Shown here: in pieces, positions 5,748-7,526 of the stretch
Layout: every line of letters begins with the position of its first letter
Position numbering within the stretch: position 1 is the first letter of the stretch
From: Oscillospiraceae bacterium
GTDB taxonomy: Bacteria > Bacillota > Clostridia > Oscillospirales > Ruminococcaceae
NCBI GenBank assembly: GCA_900768735.1
Contig: CAAGDZ010000196.1
Span: forward strand, 1 to 7,526
Reading direction: 5' to 3'
DNA: 7,526 nucleotides
The notes under the pieces: model-generated
The model's input: only the letters and a program-made list of their open reading frames with translations
The model's database searches: none
Told to the model about the DNA's origin: nothing
Program-made: the position numbers and the translations under genes

Positions 5748-7118
5748 CTACGAAAACGCCCTTATAATCCCCATAACAAACACAAACAGCACCAGCAGCG
5801 GCAGGATATATGTCATATACCCTTTCATAAACCGCTTTATCTTCAGTCCTTTTCCTGTGTTTGCTTCATTCACAAAATTATCCCAGCCCCAGCCCATTTT
5901 GGTGACGCAGAAGATAATAAATGTCAGAGCGCCTATGGGTAAGAAGAAATCACTGATTATAAAATCCTCTAAATCCATTATATTGCTACCCTCTCCCAGC
6001 GGCTGAAAGCCACTGAGCACGTTGAAGCCGAGACAGCACGGCACAGACAGTAAAAACAGAAGTATGCCGTTTATAAGGCACGCCTTTTTCCTGCTCCAGC
6101 CGAATAAATCCTCGGTGCAGGCTATTATGCCCTCGAACACCGCAAGCACCGTAGAGAGCGCAGCGAACGACATGAAGACAAAGAAAAGACTTCCCCACAG
6201 TCTGCCGAGCGGTATGTTGTTGAAGATGTTGGGCAGAGTGATGAATATAAGTCCCGCGCCGCTGTCCACATCTACCCCGTAGGCAAAGCACGCGGGAAAG
6301 ATGATAAGACCCGACGCGATAGCAACAAAGGTGTCAAGCAAAGCGACATTTACCGCCTCGCCCATCAGCGCACGCTCTTTTCCGATATAGCTGCCGAAGA
6401 TAGCCATAGCGCCCATGCCGAGACTGAGGGTGAAAAACGCCTGATTCATCGCGTTTACTATTATATTTGCTATGCCTATCTGCTGTATTCTTTCAAGGTC
6501 GGGCATGAGGTAGAAGGACAGTCCCGCCTCGCCGCCCGGCATGAAAAAGCTGTTTATCGCAAGCACGACCATTATAGCGAGCAGCGCCAGCATCATAAAC
6601 TTTGTGACGCGTTCAAGCCCGTTTTTAAGTCCGATAGAGCATACAAGCACACCCGCCGCGACTACTATTCCCATAAAAAATATCATGGATAACGGGTCGC
6701 CGAGGACATCACCGTTAAAATGCTCCGCTATGCCCGCGGCGTCCAGACCGCCGAGCTCTCCCGAGGCGGTGGATACAAAATACCTCAGCATCCAGCCTGC
6801 GACGGTGGTGTAGAACATCATCAAAAGATAGTTACCTATAAGCGTGACCTTGCCGTGGATATGCCACTTTGAGCCCTTTGGTTCAAGCTCCTGATACATT
6901 TTTACCGGGCTTTTCTGCGAGGCTCTGCCAAGCGAAAACTCCATAGTCAGCACAGGCGCGCCGAGTATGATAAGGAAAAACAGATAGATGAGTACGAAAA
7001 TGCCGCCGCCGTTCTGCCCTACTATATACGGAAACTTCCATACGTTTCCTATACCTATTGCACAGCCTGCGCTGATAAGTATAAAGCCTAGCCTGCTGCC
7101 GAGCTTTTCTCTTTCCAT
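5748..7118 (-). CDS. Sodium-dependent amino-acid transporter, NSS/SNF family
   Basis: NSS proteins (LeuT, MhsT, Tyt1) import amino acids driven by the sodium gradient. The 456-residue protein shows about 11 hydrophobic helices, the count typical of bacterial MhsT/Tyt1-like members that lack helix 12. Helix 1 carries SAGCAIGIGNVWKFPY (16-31) with the unwound G-x-G-N segment; N25 corresponds to the Na1 ligand N27 of LeuT. It is followed by NGGGIFVLIY (36-45). Helix 3 has FYTTVAGWMLRY, with Y103 matching LeuT Y108; helix 6 has FFTLSLGMGA (228-237), with T230 and S232 matching T254 and S256; helix 8 has FAALST (318-323), with A319, S322 and T323 matching the Na2 ligands. All key ligands are thus present and the transporter should work. 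The start is preceded by GGGGG (7130-7126) 7 bases upstream, a weak ribosome binding site. It is monocistronic with its own terminator; no clear promoter is visible between it and the repeat array. The substrate cannot be told from sequence. Confidence 0.95.
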   Translation of the reverse strand: MEREKLGSRLGFILISAGCAIGIGNVWKFPYIVGQNGGGIFVLIYLFFLIILGAPVLTMEFSLGRASQKSPVKMYQELEPKGSKWHIHGKVTLIGNYLLMMFYTTVAGWMLRYFVSTASGELGGLDAAGIAEHFNGDVLGDPLSMIFFMGIVVAAGVLVCSIGLKNGLERVTKFMMLALLAIMVVLAINSFFMPGGEAGLSFYLMPDLERIQQIGIANIIVNAMNQAFFTLSLGMGAMAIFGSYIGKERALMGEAVNVALLDTFVAIASGLIIFPACFAYGVDVDSGAGLIFITLPNIFNNIPLGRLWGSLFFVFMSFAALSTVLAVFEGIIACTEDLFGWSRKKACLINGILLFLLSVPCCLGFNVLSGFQPLGEGSNIMDLEDFIISDFFLPIGALTFIIFCVTKMGWGWDNFVNEANTGKGLKIKRFMKGYMTYILPLLVLFVFVMGIIRAFS

Positions 7119-7191
7119 GATATAACCCCCGCAGATACTTTAGTGAAAATGATTGTTATGAAAAATCCTGTACGTTTATGGTAAGGATTAA
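7119..7191. other. Unique spacer between symporter start and repeat array
   Basis: This short AT-rich stretch must contain the symporter leader and possibly its promoter. I see no good sigma-A match in it on the minus strand, so the promoter may lie within the repeat array. On the + strand a weak TTGTTA (7153-7158) and TATGGT (7177-7182) pair reads toward the array; I give it little weight. Confidence 0.3.
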
Positions 7192-7526
7192 GCAGTTGTT
7201 ACAACCCCGCCGGTAAAATAACGTTTAGAAAAATCAAAGTGATAACCCGGCAGAACTGCCCGAGGCTGCAAGCCTTATCTACTTCTGCAAAGCAAAGCAG
7301 TTGTTACAATCCCGCCGGATAAACAACGTTAAGAAAAATCCAAGGGGTAACCCGGCGGAACTGCCCGAGGCTGCAAGCCTTATCTACTTCTGCAAAGCAG
7401 TTGTTACAACCCGACGGGCAAAACAACGTTAAGGAAGATGAAGAAAATTGCCCGTCGGAACTGCCCTAGGCTGCAAGCCTTATCTACTTCTGCAAAGCAG
7501 TTGTTACAACCCGACGGGCAAAACAA
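7192..7526. repeat. Tandem array of about 100-bp structured non-coding repeats (runs off the window)
   Basis: Units begin with GCAGTTGTTACAA at 7192, 7297, 7397 and 7497, giving lengths of 105, 100 and 100 bases and a fourth copy cut after 30. Each has an invariant 5' block of 13 bases, a variable centre of about 50 bases, and a 38-base 3' block (from AACTGC to CTGCAAA) with a single difference among the three copies. The centre is flanked by inverted arms: 7207-7213/7247-7253 (one mismatch), 7312-7318/7352-7358 (perfect), 7411-7420/7449-7458 (perfect, 10 pairs). Directly outside, GCAGTT at the unit start can pair with AACTGC after the right arm, leaving GTTACAAC bulged. The 3' block holds the small hairpin AGGCT-GCA-AGCCT. 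A period of 100 is not a multiple of three and no reading frame spans it, so it is non-coding. I do not recognise a named family; it could be tandem small RNAs, a regulatory leader of the symporter, or a mobile or palindromic repeat. Confidence 0.9.

Noticed and set aside
7378..7406. Repeated minus-strand promoters in the array (TTGTAA, 17 bases, TAGATA at each junction)
   Set aside because: Spacing is right, but only 7 of 12 positions fit the consensus; this is too weak to call, although it recurs because the unit recurs.
7192..7526. CRISPR array
   Set aside because: The conserved blocks are not short repeats separated by unrelated unique spacers of constant length; the variable centres are themselves homologous and palindromic.
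7192..7526. Integron attC array
   Set aside because: The units have palindromic arms and an AACGTT in the loop, but the terminal RYYYAAC and GTTRRRY core sites are not at the ends, there are no cassette genes between units and no integrase is visible.

Overview
The window looks like a chromosomal segment from a low- to mid-GC Firmicute. The basis is the consensus sigma-A promoters, the AGGAGG-type ribosome binding sites, a DegV protein, a clostridial-style HD-GYP protein and an SNF-type amino-acid symporter. The protein flavour and the codons suggest the class Clostridia, probably Ruminococcaceae/Oscillospiraceae. This placement is inference; no rRNA or other marker is present.

Layout. Positions 2-2338 (+) hold a tight run of three genes: the 3' part of a transglutaminase-like protein gene cut by the left edge, then trmL (tRNA wobble 2'-O-methyltransferase), then a degV-family fatty-acid-binding protein. 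Gaps are 12 and 27 bases, and a hairpin terminator follows at about 2359. Positions 2339-2629 hold that terminator, a candidate operator region and a strong sigma-A promoter. The promoter drives a monocistronic membrane-anchored HD-GYP protein (2630-3805, +), a predicted c-di-GMP phosphodiesterase-type signalling protein. Two stacked, roughly symmetrical hairpins (3827-3916) separate it from the convergent minus-strand operon.

On the minus strand, a TetR-family regulator (5622-5122) and a CPA2-type cation/proton antiporter (5125-3902) overlap by ATGA and share a perfect-consensus promoter (TTGACA-N17-TATAAT). This looks like a self-contained regulator-transporter unit. Upstream of it, also on the minus strand, lies an 11-helix sodium-coupled amino-acid symporter of the NSS/SNF family (7118-5748). 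Its terminator hairpin is almost identical in sequence, loop included, to the one after degV.

The most unusual part is the right end. From 7192 to the window edge there is a tandem array of about 100-bp non-coding units, three complete and a fourth cut off. Each unit has nearly invariant ends and a variable central stem-loop. The stem is kept between units by a compensatory base-pair change, which suggests selection on a folded RNA or single-stranded DNA. I do not recognise the family. The protein-coding part of the window is otherwise ordinary housekeeping, signalling and transport content.
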